A stretch of 64,000 nt of DNA from Platycnemis pennipes (taxonomy: Eukaryota > Arthropoda > Insecta > Odonata > Platycnemididae): assembly GCA_933228895.1 (NCBI GenBank), contig OW121847.1:126026350-126090349 (forward strand), given 5' to 3'. Both the position numbers and the translations under genes were made by a program. Positions 10,625-23,849 of this stretch are shown in pieces. The notes below the pieces were generated by a model. It saw only the letters and a program-made list of their open reading frames with translations. It ran no database searches and was not told the DNA's origin. Position 1 is the first letter of the stretch. Every line of letters begins with the position of its first letter.

Positions 10625-12130
10625 TGAGATATTGCGGCAGGCCATGTGCGTTGATGATAATACAAGTAATTACGGAAAGTAAGGCGAAGTCAAAGCAAAG
10701 GAAGCGGATGGTCTTGGGCAAACAGACGGTTGCTCTCTGATTAGAACTTTCAGCATCATGCACCAAAAGTCGGTCATCAGTAACGTGGCTGGCAGAGATT
10801 AATTCCCCCAACACATCGATGCTTCATGGATGGGATTTTTTCCCCACCGTGTTGCAATACTGATACTATGCAACCCGTAACTACTTCCCCCTATTCCTAG
10901 AAAGAAAAGCAGCCATGCTTGCTCCAATCTGAGTTTTGGTGGAGCAGGTGATGCTAAAATATGTTTTGCAATTAAGTCGTGGAATTCGTGGAAGCTGAAT
11001 TCTTATAAATAATTCATTAGAGAAATGATTAAGCCAATGAAAATTTACATTTCTACTAAGACAGCCAAAAACATAGGGCAAAGGTAATTGAAAAAGTGGA
11101 GTTTTTACGGGAATGTCACATATAAGCTATCAAGTCTCAAGCCGTCTGCACCACAGAGGATTGTATGTAATTATTATTAGGTAGGATTGATTACCCGGGT
11201 GCGGAGAAAGTATATAGGGAAAAGTATTGTCGACATAATTGGCAATAGCTTACTATGATGGAGGATAAAATCAGGAAAACTGGCTTTCAAGTTCGCTTTT
11301 TTAGCATAATGCGTGAACGTGACTGACACCAAGACCAAATTTTTTACGCTCTATTCGCAGTTTTTGGCATAACAATCACAGTAGTCAAAGAAAAATACAA
11401 TAATCAAACAGAAAATGTTACGCTTATTCTATAATAATCTTCTACTGGCCATGTTTTTATATTCGATCAAAGAATAAAGAGAAACCCCAGCAAAATTGTG
11501 TTCATAGGTAAAAACTCTTCAATACGTCTGTCTCAACAACTCTGTCGACATTTAACATCTTTTATCACTAATAAAAAACACTGACCTTTTTCTCGCTATA
11601 CTGGATCTATGTGAACAACAAGTAGTGAAGCATAAACAAATTGCAGAGTATCGTGAAGTGGTGGAATTGAAACATACTATCATTATTTATAAGTGCAATT
11701 TTACGCTAGATAACATTTTCACCAAGGCTTCGAAGTACTACTTCAATTCTCAACTGAAGAAACAATGTAAATCTCACTTGGTAAATTATTTGTAGGGAGT
11801 ATAACTAGTCTGACCAATAGAATTGATGGAGGGTGACTCAGTCAATACTGCTATCCGTAAAAATTGCAGTTATACACAAAAATAATATTTCCTTCGAAAA
11901 TCAACTTTGATTTCTTTATCCTCGGGTAAAGTGAAGACTATCGAACCAAGGAGTGGAATGGAATGCAATATTAGTCTCATGAAAACTTACGGTCATTTTT
12001 CTACGCTGCATGAAGTGAGTCGCTCTCTTATTCTTGCCCGAGATGCAACACGCCCATCTCTTCCCCTATCACGCAAATGCACACAAATTCTGTGTTCGTC
12101 AATTTCCTCCCCAAGTCTGTACTCGCACTT
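10625..12130. other. AT-rich non-coding stretch
   Basis: No gene, RNA gene or clear repeat recognised. Confidence 0.5.
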
Positions 12131-12410
12131 ATAGACACTTCAAACTAAGGGGCGTGACTTAAGAATGGGAATGGAAGGGTAAGGCGGAAGAGTGGAGATA
12201 AAACCACCGTCGGCATTAGTCCGCTCTTAATGGAATGCACCAAGGGAACCAATGCTTAACGTCCCATCCGACGGACGGAGTAGTGAACTCGAATGCCCCC
12301 CACAAATCACTCAAGGAGAGACCTACTTTCCAATAAAAAGTATCTTCCACAACCGGGAGTTGAACCCAGGCTCTTAGTATAAACGTCTTTTATTTGAATG
12401 CCGGTTTAAC
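12130..12410 (-). mobile_element. tRNA-derived SINE, group A, minus strand
   Basis: On the minus strand a tRNA-like head carries the perfect B box GGTTCAACTCC (complement of 12356-12366). It is followed by a body containing CTCCGTCCGTCGGATGGGAC and GGACTAATGCCGACGG. The same body words, in order and spacing, recur at 49.28-49.38 kb on the + strand, so this is a dispersed family and not a chance tRNA resemblance. The 3' end lies near 12130-12170, where the body ends in the complement of TCTCCACTCTTCC, also shared with the 49-kb copy. Confidence 0.75.
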
Positions 12411-12519
12411 CCCTTGCTAATTCCTATCTCCTTGTTAAAAACTACTTCTTCTTGAGGCGGGCTTAAACGAACTTATTCTCCGTCACTTAGTCCCCACACG
12501 TGGATAAATTGGTAGCATA

Positions 12520-12630
12520 AATCCCCACCGACATTACAGATACGCTATTAGATTTTCCTGAATAGCACATCAACCAGGCAAGTGGGAGATACGTGGTTCA
12601 AATCCCGACTAAGTGAAACTTTTTTATGTT
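12520..12630 (+). repeat. tRNA-like remnant with perfect B box
   Basis: GGTTCAAATCC at 12595-12605 is a perfect B box inside a CGTGGTTCAAATCCCG T-arm-like context. The A box is not convincing. It lies just downstream of the group A copy and points the other way. Probably another degraded SINE head. Confidence 0.4.
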
Positions 12631-12749
12631 TTGATCTGCCCTTATTCTTCCTACCCCACCTACTAAGCGTTCGTCAATTTATGTGTCACCTATCCATCCT
12701 ATGCTCATATCTATGAGTGATTATGCTATGCTCATATATGTCCCCATCG

Positions 12750-13285
12750 GCTGGGAGAAAGAGGCATGGAGGGGAATACGTGATAAGAGTCTGCCGAGAC
12801 GGGCGGGCGCGGTTGGATGGTGGGTGTCGGCCCCAGAGAGAGGACGAGGGGTGCGGGTGTGGCCCGTGAGGGAGGGCAAGGGGTGTTGTGCAGAGAGACT
12901 CCACAGCTCGCACGTTTATGGCCCCACCCGCCCCTCGCTTTAAAAATTTCATATTCATCTCCTTTCATCCCGCCTCTTATTTATTTCGCTCCGCTCCTCA
13001 CATTTTTTTATGCCCACCTCTCCCCCTCACACACGTCCATCCTCTGCCCTCTCCCTCCCACCCACACTCTCTCTCTCTCTCTCTCTCTCGTCACTCCCTG
13101 CTACATTCCGCGCAATCTCCGTCTCTTTATCTCACGACCGGAAAAAAAGGACGGCGGCGTACGGGGGTAGGGGGAAGAGAGGTCTTACGTTTTCACTTTT
13201 TGGGTGCGGGGATGCGTAGGAAGGGTGGGGGACTGGCGTTTCAGTCTCTCCCTCTTTCTCTGCTCTCCCGCACCCGACGCCGTTT
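12750..13285. repeat. Purine/pyrimidine island with internal polarity switch and (CT)11
   Basis: G-rich on + at 12750-12880, then strongly CT-rich at 12920-13135 with an uninterrupted (CT)11 at 13067-13088, then G-rich at 13140-13230 and CT again to 13275. Overlapping frames of up to 133 codons in all directions are simple-sequence artefacts (Ser/Leu/Pro runs). Confidence 0.65.
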
Positions 13286-13289
13286 TTGA

Positions 13290-15415
13290 CGCATTCATGC
13301 AAGCTGATGCGGATGCACGAGGAATAAAAAAGACTTGCTCACGCCAATGGTAAGCGGAGTTCCTCCCGTGCACCAATGAAACATACACCTCCACGCTCTC
13401 CATTGCATTCAAGTAATCTGCGACGATGTTTATTTTATTTATTTATGTTTTTTTAGCATATCACATCTTCCGAGCGAGGAATCATAAGCGCGTTTCCCAT
13501 GAACGTTTTTTTTACACTTCATTTTTTTCCTCTCGAATATGGTTTTTGTGGCCACAAATATGTACATAAAATATGACTTTAAATGACATGGCGATGTTGC
13601 TAGATGAGCTGAATAAACCTCCGCTCCAGTTTTCAGGCCGGTGATGCGTCTGTTCTACCCAAAACCGAATCAAATACGGATATACCGTCGGGCATTGTGA
13701 TGTCGAGTTTTTCCTGGATTCAGTTCATCACGTTAGGAACAGGTGCAGATGACTTACTAGATCCAGCACACTGCGCGATGTCTTTCTACATAAAATTATG
13801 CAATGGATGTCAAAAATATCCACTATTCTTTAAAAGATATTTTAGTTGGCCATAAAAGTCTGTTCGGAGGAACATATTTTTGTGCAACATAAAAACAGTT
13901 CAACTATAATTTTGTTGTCTGCGTCAGCCATTGCTTCCGGAGAAATTGGCAATATAGTTCCATAAACAATGCTTTACATAACGTTTTATGGATGAAGATA
14001 TTTTATATGTGACTATAATAACTAAAAACATATTTGAAAGAACATATGGACAGACAGTAAAAGGATAAGCAGAATCTAACTACTCTCTGATAATTCTTTT
14101 GACTATCTATAACAAATAGCTATCATCGTCGTTTAGCGAAGTAAAACATGTAGTTACCGCATGCTTATGTAAACATAGTTTACGGCTACACTGACGAAGT
14201 GGAGAGCACGTATTTATTTCTTATTGATTTACGCAGGTTTTTATTGGCGATTCAATTATCTCTATGAAAAAATATGTATGCCTAAATATGCATTTGACAA
14301 TACAAGATTCCACAGCCACATTAATGTCTACGTGGTCTACTAGGTCATCTGCAAATTTGCATTTCAGTTCCGCGTGGCGCAATACCCGGTCTCCACCGAA
14401 ATCAACAGAAAACTCATCCAAAATGCATATACCCTTGAATGTACTCGCTCAATGGAAAAAGAAGCCGAAGTGACTAAGGGTGCTCAGTCAGTCCCTGCCA
14501 TTCCCCAACTCATTCCCTCCTTAGCTCGTTCACGTCGTTATCTCTTTCTCTCCCCATCAACAAGGTGAGTCATTGCTACTTCATGCATTTTTTAAACCTT
14601 TTCGGCATGGCGAGCGAAAGGGTATCATCCAGCCCTTAGTCATCGGAGTTAAGGCTAACGAACTTCAATACCAGAATCCGCCGGGAGTTGCCCCAAGGGA
14701 AAAGGATTGAGAGATCGGGGTGGATACTCCCCTGCAGAGAGTCTTTTAAATGACTCGAAGAACAGACTGCCAGATACGCAGTTTAAGCACTCAGTTCCCC
14801 TAATCCCCAAACTACTCAATATCCTCAACTAGACTGAGCTTCGCGAATGAGAGAACACCGGTCGTCGAAGTAGTAGCAGGAGAATCATGTTTTGAGATGC
14901 CGTGACTGTTAAAGTCATGTAAAATTCCTGTCTTACGGGTCAAAAAATGGCGTCCCTCGAGCCTCTAGAACTAAATTAGAAACAAACATGAAACCATTAT
15001 ACTTTTATCCATAAAAATTTAATAGGTATCATTATATGAAACTATAATGGTGTCATTCACTATTTCCGACTTTGAATGGTGTCTAAATGAAAATAACGAC
15101 GTAAGATAAGTCACAAATTAAATTTTACAATTATTTGTCCATCAGACCTAAGAAACTTTCTCATTTTAAGTAATCAATTAATAAATGCAAAGTAATTTGC
15201 TTTCTCAAAAAAATGTAATGTATCACATTCATTCATTGAAACGATTAAGAGATATGTTTGCATGATTTTTTCTCCCTCACATAAATGTGTTATTAATATA
15301 CATACTTGTAGCAATATTACTTTTAAATTACATATATTATAAAAATATATTCATGGCTTTCGAATAACATTTAATTTTTTTCTGAGCGACATGCATGTCT
15401 CTTCCAACTCAAAAG
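13290..15415. other. Mostly AT-rich non-coding stretch with one GC-richer block
   Basis: No gene can be supported. A GC-richer block at 14370-14900 has an exon-like piece, discussed and rejected separately, followed by unrecognised sequence that might be an old element. Confidence 0.4.
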
Positions 15416-15419
15416 TTTG

Positions 15420-15640
15420 ACGACCTCCGCAGAGTCTGGCCTAACTCCATCTTTAGGAAAATACCGCACTCACGTTTGAGGTTGGTTTCGAACCCCCAGG
15501 CCTTTGGGTTTCCAATTCGTCGTGTCAACAACCTGTCTATCACTGCCGACCCTGGTGTGTGCTAGAGTTACTTCAGGAGTAGTCTGCAATACGTGTGGTA
15601 TTCCCCTACGAGTGTCCCCAGAGGGTGATTTATTTTTTTC
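15420..15640 (-). mobile_element. tRNA-derived SINE, group C, minus strand
   Basis: On the minus strand, GGTCGGCAGTGATAGACAGG supplies an A-box region and GGTTCGAAACC (complement of 15484-15494) a near-perfect B box about 60 bases later. A C-rich T-stem is present. The body continues leftward on the + coordinates. It pairs with the weaker copy at 9.88-9.97 kb. Confidence 0.6.
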
Positions 15641-15644
15641 AATA

Positions 15645-18600
15645 AAAATGAAAGCACTATTGGTGCAATCAAATTTAGCATATTAATTATGAATTATTAT
15701 AGATTGAAATTAACTGCCTTAGCCATAAATAATGCAAAATTATCTTTTCGCTCAAATTCCAGAAACTATTATTTTCCAGTAGCTTAAAAGTATGTAGAAA
15801 TTTAACATTTCATAGAATGTAATGTTTATCGCAAATTTTAAAAATTATGAACGCAATGAGGGGGTCGGCACAAATCGGTACAGATTTGATCAAAGCTTTT
15901 ATTGACAATGTCAATAAAAGCCTTGAAGATACTTAGCTAATATAAAGAAGGATATACAGATAGCCTTTTTGTGGAAATTTTTATTTTGCGTAAGAAAAAA
16001 AAGATGTAGAGGGAGCTTTGATGTGGAATGGATCTGCTTAAACGAAGCGCAAGATAAGGCTTACAATCGGAAAACAAAGCGACCTCAAGTGAAAGAAAAT
16101 ATCAAAGGATTTCAAGGAAAATAATCTCAATTGCATTTTGATGTTTAAAGATTATCCCGAAGAACTCATGCGTAGATTAATAATGACGTAGATGAGAAAT
16201 GTAAAGAATAAAAGGCACAGAAACTCGAATTATGCGAAGTTTAATGAAATTTCACTCGCATATCCAGCAGCAGATTAGGTAACATTAAGGATTGTTTGAT
16301 GCGGGAATGGAAAGAAGTGAATATATTAAGCGTGTAACCGTGCTTTTCTTTTGAGGGACTCCCAGTATAACTTCTCATAAAGGGAATTTTGCCTTTTCTC
16401 TAAAGATCAGAACTGTCGGAGCCCATGAACTTCTAATTAGAGATATTATCTCTGGAAAACAGCTCATACAGCTATATTCCCTTCTTATAAATTCAACTCG
16501 TAAAAGTTGAAAAAAAAACTACAAACTGATTTAGTAATTACTAGCAAAAAAAACTTGGCATTCTAGATGCATTCATTTCTATTGACTTAATATTGACGTG
16601 ATAGAAATTCGGAAAGTAAAGGTTGAGTGATACCTATTTTGTACGCCAATTTTAAATGATGAAATTTTAAGATACAGTATTTGTGTATAACATATGTGTT
16701 ACACTTGCGCAACCTATATTTTTCCTTTGAAGTAGACGGAATATATACATTATATAATTGTACTTTAGTCATGAATATATGCTTCCGAAAGCATTTAAAA
16801 TTTAATACTGTTGTTGAATTAGATAAACACGGTTGTGTTTCAATAGATTTTCAAATACTTATCCATAAACATCTGCAGCTATTTCCTTTAAATAGCAAAA
16901 ATAAAAATTTCTGTACTCTGATATTCCTATCAACGTTTAATTTTGGAGAAACTTGTAACATCGTTACTTTTACTATTGCTAGAAGGTCTGGTGCCCATTT
17001 ATGGCAAAACATTATATGTTGGCACTAAGTGTACGCTAAAATTTCAAAATGGAGCGTGGACTTGCATGGTTTGATATTTGCCACTTATCGAAAAAAACCT
17101 TGGATAGTTGTGGTACATTATGTGGACGTGGAGGAGGATAGCTAATGCACGATGGGTTGACAGAAAGACGATTTAAGATTTGTTTGATACGCTGGAAAGG
17201 AGAGGGAGCTTTTTGAAATGTGTGAGAGAGATGAAACTGACTGAGTAATTTAAATTTTGTAAGGTATTAATGATTAATATAGACAGAAGAGTATTCTAAA
17301 TGTAGAAAAAAGATAAAGAGAACCTTTTTTTCAGAAAATCTAGAGCTCATTGCTTAAATTGTTAGATTTGGCTACATAGAAATGCTTCCAAGAATGCAAG
17401 CCATATGTGATTTTAAATGATAGAGATGACGAAAGCGAGAAAAGAGAGCTCTCTTTTCACAAAAAAATGGCAGCTTTGTTTTGGTCCTTTCCCAGAATAC
17501 ATCTTTTGATTTGCCCCTTAGTTTGTTTTGTTTGCCCCTTAATTTTCAGTCCATGCATGTCATCGTATGTTCTACATTTTATTCCAAACAAATGAGACTC
17601 AATAGAAATTGAAAAGTCCAAGGATGGAAACTGCTACAGAAAAGAAAATACCTATTGGAACATAGGCCTTATGTTGTTAAGTTGAAATCAGCAACTTAAA
17701 GCTTATCCATCTAAAAGAGCAAAAGGGTGATAGTTACGGGAATTTGCCCTGAATTTACCCTCCAGTCGGGGTGATTTCTTCATTGAGTAGAGCTACTTTG
17801 ATCCCTTTCGATTGTATTCACCTCGTTGTTGGTGGGAAATTTCGAAGAAATTCCAATCATCTGGCCAAACCTTCTGGATGTGGGCGAAGGAGAAAATGAG
17901 TGGGATGAATTAATTCCCATCCCTTTATCCTTTCCCTTGCTTTATACCTAAAGCCTAATCTTTCAACTTCGGTTCTCTTTGCTCACAAAGGCTTAAGCCT
18001 TCCCGGAGCTTCCCGGAGTAATTCCACAGAGTGCTGTTTACCACCCTATCTTATACCACACCTCGCAAATATTAACGTCGCTACTTGTCCTATCTCACTG
18101 AAAAAAGAAAATCGGGAATTTAGGCCTGGAATGTTGGGAGTGTTGAACAGTGGGAGAATTGGAAAAGAAGGATTTAAGAGTGGTGGGTATACTGTGGGAA
18201 GGCATTAAAGACCTATTGAGGTAAGACAAGAGATTTTGGAGAAAGTGGCGGACAAAAATCGGAAAATCAAAGGATAAGGAGGGACGATCATATCGTGGAA
18301 CTCATATTAGTGACAGATTGTACAGTTGGAATCCTTAGAGATTACTCATGCAAAATCGTTTAATTCGTTTGATTCACAGAGTAAATTCAAGTATTACTTG
18401 AAAAACACTAACCGGTGTTACCCACTGATATGCCAAATAACAGAATTTCCGTAGAGAATTTTCTGCCCAGGTGCTCTCAGCAGTGAAATTACCAAGGTGC
18501 TTGTTTATCTTCCCTGTGATTTACTTGAGGCTTTGCAGAAACAAGATGTTAGATGCCCCGCCCAACATAATAATAACATGTACCTATTTATTTTTCGCAA

Positions 18601-20590
18601 AACCGCAATCTACGGTTTCAACAGCTTCTGTTAGCTCACATTGTTCCTAGGCTGGTATACCAGGTCATAAAGGTAATTATTTTGACAGCAGGGTTGTGGA
18701 TCCTGGGTGGTAATTTCATATCCGAGTTCGGTAGATTTCAAACGGAAAGCCGACTATCCGTTTGGAAGTGAAATGGATCCTATGATAAAACTAGAACTTT
18801 CATAAAGCAGTGATGTGCTTAGCATGCTGAAATTTGTGGTACAGGAGGGAGTTTGGTTTTTTTTGTATCAAATATGACATAAGTTCCACAGAAGAATTTG
18901 ATTGAACACCCACCATCAATTTTCACACACTTTATTAATATCAACAACTTCCTCCTACAGTGTAGAAAATTTTTTGAAAGTGCATGAATACATGAAATAA
19001 AAATGTAAATAAAACAGACAATTTGTGAAGAAGAGAATAAGATGATGCCCATAATGAAAGAAAATATTCATTCACCGAGGTTATTTTTCTCTGATAAAAT
19101 TTTGAAATTGTGCATATCAGCAGATATAACTCCCGTTACATCTTTTCCATCCCGGGTCCTTCGCGACTGATTTGTAATCCTGAAGATAAACATCACATAC
19201 GATACCAAAAAATAAGGAAAGAATTTGGCATAAAGGAATACAGGAGATATTGTGATAAAATTGAAAAAAAAACTTCATCGAAGGCAAAGAGTTCTTTTCA
19301 AGGAATCTTTTCTTTGGTGGAAAGCAATAAAGAGAGGAAAAAGTGGAAGAGAAATATTTTGGGGATTGGTTGAAGTTCGAATGTTTAGGATGGGAACACC
19401 TGGGTATGAATACGGTGGAAAGACGCATGTGATGAGTTGGAAGTCAATTCTTAGTCGTGTGGGAGAGAAGAAACGTACAATGGAAAAGTTTACCCGTGAA
19501 TATTAAAATAACTCAGGGGGATAGGGAGCAGATAGAAAGTATATCAAAGAAATGCACCGATCTATCATATCAGAACCAAATCTTACGTATTAGTGCTTGC
19601 CATGAATTTCAACCCCAACTAGAACCATTTATATTTACTAGTACTGGTCAAAGCTATTTATTAGGATAGTATAATCCATGAAGATTTTTCCATCTCTAAC
19701 AATATCCAATTTAACAGCAATTAATAATAAGTTTTTAAGTCCTAAACCTGATTAAAACTAACATTGATGACACGGAATTAAAAAGAAAAGGTGATACTGC
19801 TGCAATTACAAATATCAGAGAGTAGCCGAGATAGGAACAATGAAGCATATGGGTTCTCCAATGATGCATTCAATTATCTGAAATAGTATCATAGGGCTCT
19901 ACACTAACTTATCTATATAATAGTATATAAAAAGCAGACAAAGGAAAATTTTATGATATTCCATCCAATTTGAGCGCCACCCACCGAAAAATACGCCAGC
20001 TCCCAGATGGAAAAAGATTTCGCGGAGCAGACTCTTAGTTTCAAAACACCCTCCAGCGCCAAAATATATTATGTAGCTCGAAAATTGAAGTTCTTCGCTC
20101 GAAGCGGCTTCCCCTTCTTTCGGCTCTTCCTTGCGAAAATGGATCTTGAAATCCCGAGCAGGAAATGATAAAAGAAGAAAGGCGTTCTTATACCCTTTCC
20201 CATGCGTGCCGCAGTCTCCCCTCTAAAAAGCGTGGACGGAAATGTATCGCACGCCCGACCCCGTGTTGGACGTGTGTTCCTCCATCCTGCTCCTTCCCTA
20301 CACCCGTGCACCCGCTGCACCAACTCTATTCCACACGTGAGGAGGATTACTGACTCCGAAAGAGTTGATTCCGGGAGGTCTTCGTTCTGTTTTGAAGAAG
20401 ATCCGGGAGATTAATACTTAATAGTGCACAAGTGCAACTACCCGTCAGTATTTATACTTCAAGGATGCACTCCATACGCAAATGATGAGCAGTTTAGCCA
20501 TACTGCGTTTAAGTGTAATTGGAGATCTAATTTTGAATCGCCTGACACAGTATTTTTGAAAGAATCTTTAATACTAAAATAGTGGTAGGA
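15645..20590. other. Long AT-rich non-coding stretch
   Basis: Nothing gene-like. It contains the hairpin at 15895-15921 and a weak B-box-like GGGTTGTGGATCC at 18691-18703 followed by TGGGTGGTAATT, similar to the remnant at 6.57 kb. Minor frames (for example 16681-17028 and 19110-19510) lack domain character. Confidence 0.45.
15895..15921. repeat. Perfect 12-bp hairpin
   Basis: GCTTTTATTGAC at 15895-15906 and GTCAATAAAAGC at 15910-15921 form a perfect stem with a three-base AAT loop. Partial pairing extends outward (CAA/TTG). No T-run follows, so it is not a terminator. Confidence 0.6.
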
Positions 20591-20594
20591 GTCA

Positions 20595-20690
20595 ATTGAT
20601 TCAAGAGAGGAACGTTCTCCTGAGTACTCTCCTACTAAGGTTCTCTCGTTCTCCTAAGGTACTCTCCTGAGTACCACTACGTAATTTTGT
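20595..20690. repeat. Short imperfect direct repeats of CTCCT-AGTACTCTCCT type
   Basis: The words GTTCTCCT, TACTCTCCT and CTGAGTACC recur in a 70-base stretch (20607-20680), giving an irregular tandem array. It looks like replication-slippage sequence. Confidence 0.45.
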
Positions 20691-20869
20691 GAATTTCATT
20701 CAAGCAATTCACTCATTAGTAATCATTCTTATAAACAACCTGTGAAAGTATTGATCTGCAGAGAGAAAGCGGGAGGAAAACACTTGTCTCAGAGACGGGA
20801 GACTGTGATAAGTCATTTTCCGAGTCCCCGAGTCTCCCGACGAAACTGGGAGAGTTGGCAACAGTGACT

Positions 20870-21500
20870 TGATTCACGCGTACGGAGACTGGCGGAGGGA
20901 CGGACGCGGGAGAACCGAGGCGCAGCAAGAGGACAGAGGAGAGAAAGTGGTTATCCTAACTCCTTCCAGCTTCTTAGAGCCATATTCAGAGATGGATATG
21001 AGACGCTCTCACGGCAGGCGGGGAGAAGTTTTGCACTGCGGTGGAGGCTGGGAAACAGAAGGAGAGAGGAATTTTCGCGTGAGAGAGGAGTTTTCGCGCC
21101 GCGGGCCGAGGATCGAGCCAGCGGCGGCGTCGTTCGCCTCCGCGGCCGCCGACGCGTCGGAAGTCGGGCACGGAGGCGGAAAGGAGACCCCGATCGATTC
21201 CCTCGCGTCTGGGGCCGTCACGGGAAGAAGAGGCGAGAGTGAGGGAAAGGAGAGAAGGGAGATGGAGGAGAAGGATGAGGAGGGAGGTGAGGATGGTCTC
21301 TCCTCCGCCGCAGGCAGATATCCCGAAATGCCCGGAGGGTGTTCCGATGCGGGTGGGGAGAGTGAGTGGGTGGGTGGATGGAGAATCGGTGCAGAACTGT
21401 TGGAAGAACCGAGAGAGAGGGAAAAGAGATTGATACGTAAAAGAGGGAGCGAGGGATGGCGGTGTGGTTGGAGGGTGCGTCACGGCGAGTGGCGAAGCGT
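20870..21500 (+). repeat. Purine-rich and CpG-rich island on + strand
   Basis: GA-rich throughout, with a CpG-dense centre at 21090-21235 (GCGCCGCGGGCC, CCGCGGCCGCCGACGCG). A 221-codon frame runs through on + and a 165-codon frame on -. Both are dominated by Glu/Gly/Arg or Pro/Ser and neither resembles a protein family. The CpG-dense centre is one of the better promoter or CpG-island candidates in the window, though no transcript features are visible. Confidence 0.55.
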
Positions 21501-21504
21501 CCTC

Positions 21505-23630
21505 TACCGCGATATTTATATCCGCGAAGTTTAAGAGGACGGTGTGGCTGGCTGCTCCGAGCGAGTGGTGCAGTTAAGAGGAGCAAGTGTTGCGTGAGGG
21601 GCTTTCATGGGCAAAGGGGTTGGGAGGGGCAGGGGCGAGCGCTACGTGCTCCACATCTTAGGGGCGATGATGAACCTTAAAAAATACCATTCCCCTGGGG
21701 CACGCTTTCATGATCGTAAAAGGCATTGTTCCGCATTCGTATGCGCCGCCGCCTTTTAAGAATTTGGCGAGGGGTACGCTTTTTTTTGGCGAAAGCGTGA
21801 ACTTCCTTCCATGGTGTAGCGGGGAAATACGCTGGATCCATAATCCCAAGAGGGGATGAGCAGAACCACGCATATGAAAGCCACCGTAGATAGATGTTCG
21901 TGAATCTTAAACATGGTATTATATAATTAAGGATACGTTCGCATTTACTTCATTTTCTGAGGGGCACCGTTTGCTAGAACGGCTCGGAGTAATCTAATAC
22001 CACCTAGTCTCATTCGCAGTAATTGAAACATTTTCCTTTGGAACTCATTTATTAGGCTGAAACAGAAGAGAAAATACTCACAGGCATATCCTCATCTATT
22101 AGACTATAATTTCTCAGGATAACCACTACGATAGAAATATTAAAAATTAAGTCTATTAAAAAATTTAACCCTTTTTTCCGCCTTAACCCGATGGTTCATA
22201 AAGCTTTTACCTAGTTAAAAAGAACGGCTTAAACGAAGATGCGATAAAAAAACTTTTTCAATATCTTGCTATTACGATGCAATTTAGTATTTTACGATAT
22301 TTCTGTTAGCCTTGGACTTATGGGAATATTCCCATTTTATTTTAAATAAAATTAGAGCATTGTGGTTAAAAGTATTGATAAAAAATAGAATTATGAAACT
22401 TGCTATATATTAACATCATTTGTTCGAGAAAAGTCCAAGCATGTAATAAATAGCCCAGAGAAGTAATTAGAGTAATATAATCTCTCAGTTTGAAGTCAAG
22501 GGTAATATTGATTCCCAATTGAATTAACATCTTGATTATAACAGCAGTTAAATAAATAGTCAGGCACATTTCACAGTTATATACCGACATTATTTCCCGG
22601 AAAGTAAAATTTCGAATCATTCTGGAAATCTTGCACAAATGCGGCACGGATCATAATCACCCCTTAGATTGCCAGTAGTTTATTATGCGCGGAGATCGGA
22701 AAAATAGAATTTGTAGCAGCGCTTATGTCGATGCCGTAGCGGGTAGGGTAGATTTTAATGAGCCTTGTAATTCCTATTTTGCCACATTAAAGTGTCAAAA
22801 AAAGTGTCATTCTTGTTTATAATGTTTCAACATCGTTCGCCCTATCGAAAATATTTATTTATTTCTTCCCTCCTACCCACGTGTCTACAAATCTATGTTC
22901 TTACTCTACCTCCGAACTCCGTTATCCCATAACTTCTTGGTGCATCCATCCATCCATCAAAAACTCCTTGCTGCATTCATCTGCTTTGCCTGATTTCCTC
23001 TTTTCAATAGGAAGAAAAAGATACTCTAGGTCTCATGTTGAAGATATGCTCGCGGAAAACCTTACTTTCCAGATTAGTTTCCTAGAATAAATTCCCCGGG
23101 TCAATTACATTCTATCTGTAATGCTTTCACGATACAAGCATGAACAATACTAGAACGGTGTCTGTTCAAAGTCTAGTAGACTTTGGTTTTATATGCACAA
23201 ACGGCTCAGGTTATATCGCGGCGTCTACCCTAAGCACTGACGTTTCTACAAGTAGGTAAATGTAATTTCAGCAGTACACGCTTTAGCGCATCCCTCAATT
23301 CGAAATCCCTAAGGAGAGATTTCAATTCCGCTGATGTTCCGATGACATGGCATTAACCGCACCCACCCGCGATGGGTGCGCTAATCGCTTTATCCACTGG
23401 TGCTTGTTCCCAACTTCATCGGTGAGTTGTTTTCTCATAGTACGCGGAAATCTCTCTGAAAACTCGTCGGTCCATATGTGTGCGAACATGTAACCCACGA
23501 TATTCGCGCACAAATGCCATTCCGTTCCCCCTAGCGGGCGCAAGGCGTAGCCTTGTTCTAACCTATCCTGTGATTAATGCTCTCGAGGATGAAGAAAGAG
23601 ACTGTGGAGAAGAAGGCTCGGAGGGAGAGT
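21505..23630. other. Non-coding stretch, GC-richer at 21.5-21.9 kb then AT-rich
   Basis: No gene seen. At 23163-23183 a small near-palindrome built on AAAGTCTAGTAGACTTT occurs. Confidence 0.45.
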
Positions 23631-23845
23631 AAATGGAGGAATAAGATCCGAGTGGCGGTTGGGGTACATGTTTCTCATCTCCCCGTTCGATTCCCAGAGG
23701 CACCGAAGATCTTTCAGTGGAATCCGTGTACTTATTTAGATACTATGAGGAGGGCATTCCAAGTTCGGTGTTACACCCGTATCGTCGGATAAGCCCCTTT
23801 AGCGCTTTATGTTAAGGGCAGGCTAATGTCAACGACTAGTTTCTA
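23630..23845 (+). mobile_element. Decayed tRNA-derived SINE, group A
   Basis: A B-box-like CGTTCGATTCC at 23684-23694 follows a plausible A-box region (GAGTGGCGGTTGGGG). The body words CCGTATCGTCGGATAAG and GGGCAGGCTAATGTCAACG at 23777-23834 parallel the group A core (CCGTCCGTCGGATGGG and GGACTAATGCCGACGG). More diverged than the copies at 12 and 49 kb. Confidence 0.55.
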
Positions 23846-23849
23846 CATC

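Noticed and set aside
14221..14421. Minus-strand frame containing KFADDLV, reminiscent of a reverse-transcriptase F.ADD motif
   Set aside because: Only one short motif matches, no neighbouring RT motifs are present, and the frame is 66 codons long. Probably chance.
14368..14564. Exon-like block: acceptor TTTGCATTTCAG at 14367, open frame, donor AAG|GTGAGT at 14565
   Set aside because: In the phase required to follow the macroglobulin-like exon (leaving one base) it meets a stop codon within about 25 codons. In its open phase the protein resembles no family, and the minus strand is equally open. It stays a possible but unsupported exon.
20869..21534. 221-codon plus-strand frame
   Set aside because: Glu/Gly/Arg-rich translation of a purine island, with a 165-codon frame open on the opposite strand as well.
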